Source of the DNA: Finegoldia magna_J
GTDB taxonomy: Bacteria > Bacillota > Clostridia > Tissierellales > Peptoniphilaceae
Direction of reading: 5' to 3'
Assembly: GCF_002243175.1 (NCBI RefSeq)
Contig: NZ_NDYF01000013.1
Span: 248,001-312,000 of the forward strand
DNA: 64,000 bases
In this document: positions 63,267 through 64,000 of the stretch, piece by piece
Layout: each line of letters starts with the position of its first letter
How positions within the stretch are numbered: the stretch's first letter is position 1
Notes under the pieces: generated by a model
Told to the model about the DNA's origin: nothing
Database searches by the model: none
Seen by the model: the letters and a program-made list of their open reading frames with translations, nothing else
Program-made: the position numbers and the translations under genes

Positions 63267-63415
63267 CCCGAATATCTAGCTTACGAAAATAAATAAATCC
63301 TAAGCTCATGACCCTAAAATCTCAAGTGCGAGCTCCGCTCTGGCACGAGTGAGATTTCTTAACGGTTCATTTCGCTTGGATTTATACTTATTTTCTCCAG
63401 ATGATATTCTACAGC
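63267..63415 (+). repeat. Interspersed repeat, copy G
   Basis: CGAATATCTAGCTTACG to CCAGATGATATTC, with core AAAATCTCAAGTGCGAGC and GGCACGAGTGAGATTTCTTA, and tail AACGGTTCATTTCGCTTGG. The hairpin core differs in sequence from the other copies but keeps the pairing. Confidence 0.6.
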
Positions 63416-63485
63416 AATTGTAGAAATCTGCTTTTCTTCTCGTTTAGAGATATGTAAATTTTACCTTCTATATCCTTAAAATTAC

Positions 63486-63514
63486 TTGTTAATTTTTAAA
63501 ATTAATGGTATAAT
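63486..63514 (+). promoter_or_regulatory. Promoter of the RNA-toxin unit
   Basis: TTGTTA, 17-base spacer, TATAAT, with the TGG extended -10 element. Confidence 0.7.
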
Positions 63515-63519
63515 AAATT

Positions 63520-63621
63520 TACCAAAAGCCTTATTCGTTAAGGATACGGTTATAAAGGAGAAAAAGCCTTACTCGTTAAGGTTGACCGAAGGTGTGCCAT
63601 TGTGGCGCACCTAATTTTTTG
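63520..63621 (+). ncRNA. Tandem-hairpin RNA unit, copy 2, before the toxin gene
   Basis: Two direct repeats with a period of about 38-39 bases: AAAAGCCTTATTCGTTAAGG and AAAAGCCTTACTCGTTAAGG. Each folds as CCTTA-loop-TAAGG. Then comes terminator AGGTGTGCCATTGTGGCGCACCT with AATTTTTT. No start codon lies in it. The layout (promoter, short repeats, terminator, toxin ORF 20 bases on) is that of type III antitoxin RNAs, or alternatively a regulatory leader. Confidence 0.55.
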
Positions 63622-63640
63622 CAAAGGCACAGAAATAAAG

Positions 63641-63988
63641 ATGGATATAGAAAAATTTGGAGTGTACTTAATTGACTTTTCTCATAGTAGAGGTGGGGAA
63701 TTGTCAGGAAAACATTACGCTATAGCGGTCACTGTATTTAATAAGGATCACAAAACATTTGTAGTTGTACCAATTACTAGTAAAAAATCTGGAAAAAAAT
63801 ACAGAGGTGGTTTCACAATTGATTGTAAAAAATATCAAAATAATCCAAGTAAAGAAAAAGCATTCGCAATGGTTAATAAAATAAGAGAAGTTTCTATGCA
63901 TAGAGTATATGGAGACATCGTTTATAAACTAGATGATGAAGATATTGAAAAGCTAAAAAATTCTATGACAAAAATATTCGATTTATAG
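63641..63988 (+). CDS. MazF/PemK-like toxin
   Basis: 115 aa. EKFGVYLIDFSHSRGGELSG, KHYAIAVTVFNKD, TFVVVPITSKKSGKK and VNKIREVSMHRV follow the MazF/PemK beta-barrel order (loop after strand 1, PITSK segment, K-IRxV near the C-terminus), so an mRNA interferase is likely. Start at ATG 63641; an in-frame GTG at 63602 lies inside the terminator hairpin and is rejected. The ribosome binding site is weak (AATAAAG). No MazE-like ORF precedes it; instead the repeat RNA does. Confidence 0.8.
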   Translation: MDIEKFGVYLIDFSHSRGGELSGKHYAIAVTVFNKDHKTFVVVPITSKKSGKKYRGGFTIDCKKYQNNPSKEKAFAMVNKIREVSMHRVYGDIVYKLDDEDIEKLKNSMTKIFDL

Positions 63989-64000
63989 ATAAACAACTTA

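Noticed and set aside
63520..63618. Guanidine-II or another known riboswitch for the hairpin RNA
   Set aside because: ACGG occurs but not in paired loops as required; no known class fits, and the gene downstream is a toxin.
63602..63640. Longer toxin start at GTG 63602
   Set aside because: It lies within the terminator hairpin and has no ribosome binding site; ATG 63641 fits the MazF family length.

Overview
The window is low-GC, Gram-positive DNA in which most gene starts have GGAGG-type ribosome binding sites and many transcripts end in rho-independent terminators. Gene content points to an anaerobic, peptide and amino-acid using coccus of the Peptoniphilaceae; Finegoldia magna or a close relative is my best guess (inference from gene content and style, not from a marker gene). 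No rRNA, tRNA or CRISPR array was seen.

Layout. 1-7.3 kb is accessory DNA: fragments of one or two broken serine recombinases, single-gene units (membrane protein, DUF6037-like, SAP-domain protein, GNAT acetyltransferase with a stop codon) separated by four copies of a 15-bp site, then an intact large serine recombinase with a 45-aa upstream gene. 7.7-14.6 kb is one operon: a TetR regulator, an ECF-type importer (S, T and a fused double ATPase) and a pair of ABC permease-ATPases. 15.0-19.0 kb is a second eroded mobile region: oriT-like hairpin, mobC, a relaxase stub cut off by an IS256-family remnant, and a truncated N6-adenine methyltransferase coupled to a PD-(D/E)XK nuclease.

19.1-36.4 kb is mostly core: RlmD-type rRNA methyltransferase, a MarR gene with a perfect palindromic operator, a MarR-controlled heterodimeric ABC exporter, thiC under a terminating TPP riboswitch, moaA with a MoaC-MOSC fusion, a GIY-YIG/TPR protein, an AIM24 protein, two membrane proteins (YkvI and YjiH types), a hydrolase and a 41-aa LDCC-motif peptide. 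36.4-41.2 kb is an SOS-mutagenesis-type cassette (XRE regulator, ImmA-type peptidase, Y-family polymerase and two small partners) whose peptidase is split by an IS3-family element.

41.2-46.9 kb is a T-box-controlled operon: four-subunit 2-oxoacid:ferredoxin oxidoreductase, acyl-CoA ligase and aminotransferase. T-box control suggests it runs in the biosynthetic direction (acid to acyl-CoA to 2-oxoacid to amino acid). 47-62.4 kb carries dipeptidase PepD, a DUF819 transporter, a cysteine-desulfidase-like enzyme, a deoxyinosine glycosylase, a strongly G/T-skewed stretch, thiD-thiE, malQ, a second heterodimeric ABC exporter, a patatin and a DUF218 protein. An interspersed repeat of about 145 bp occurs seven times between genes.

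The right end (63.1-64.0 kb) holds what I consider the most interesting locus: two paralogous promoter-hairpin-terminator RNA units, the second directly followed by a MazF/PemK-like toxin with no protein antitoxin. The arrangement resembles a type III (RNA antitoxin) toxin-antitoxin locus.
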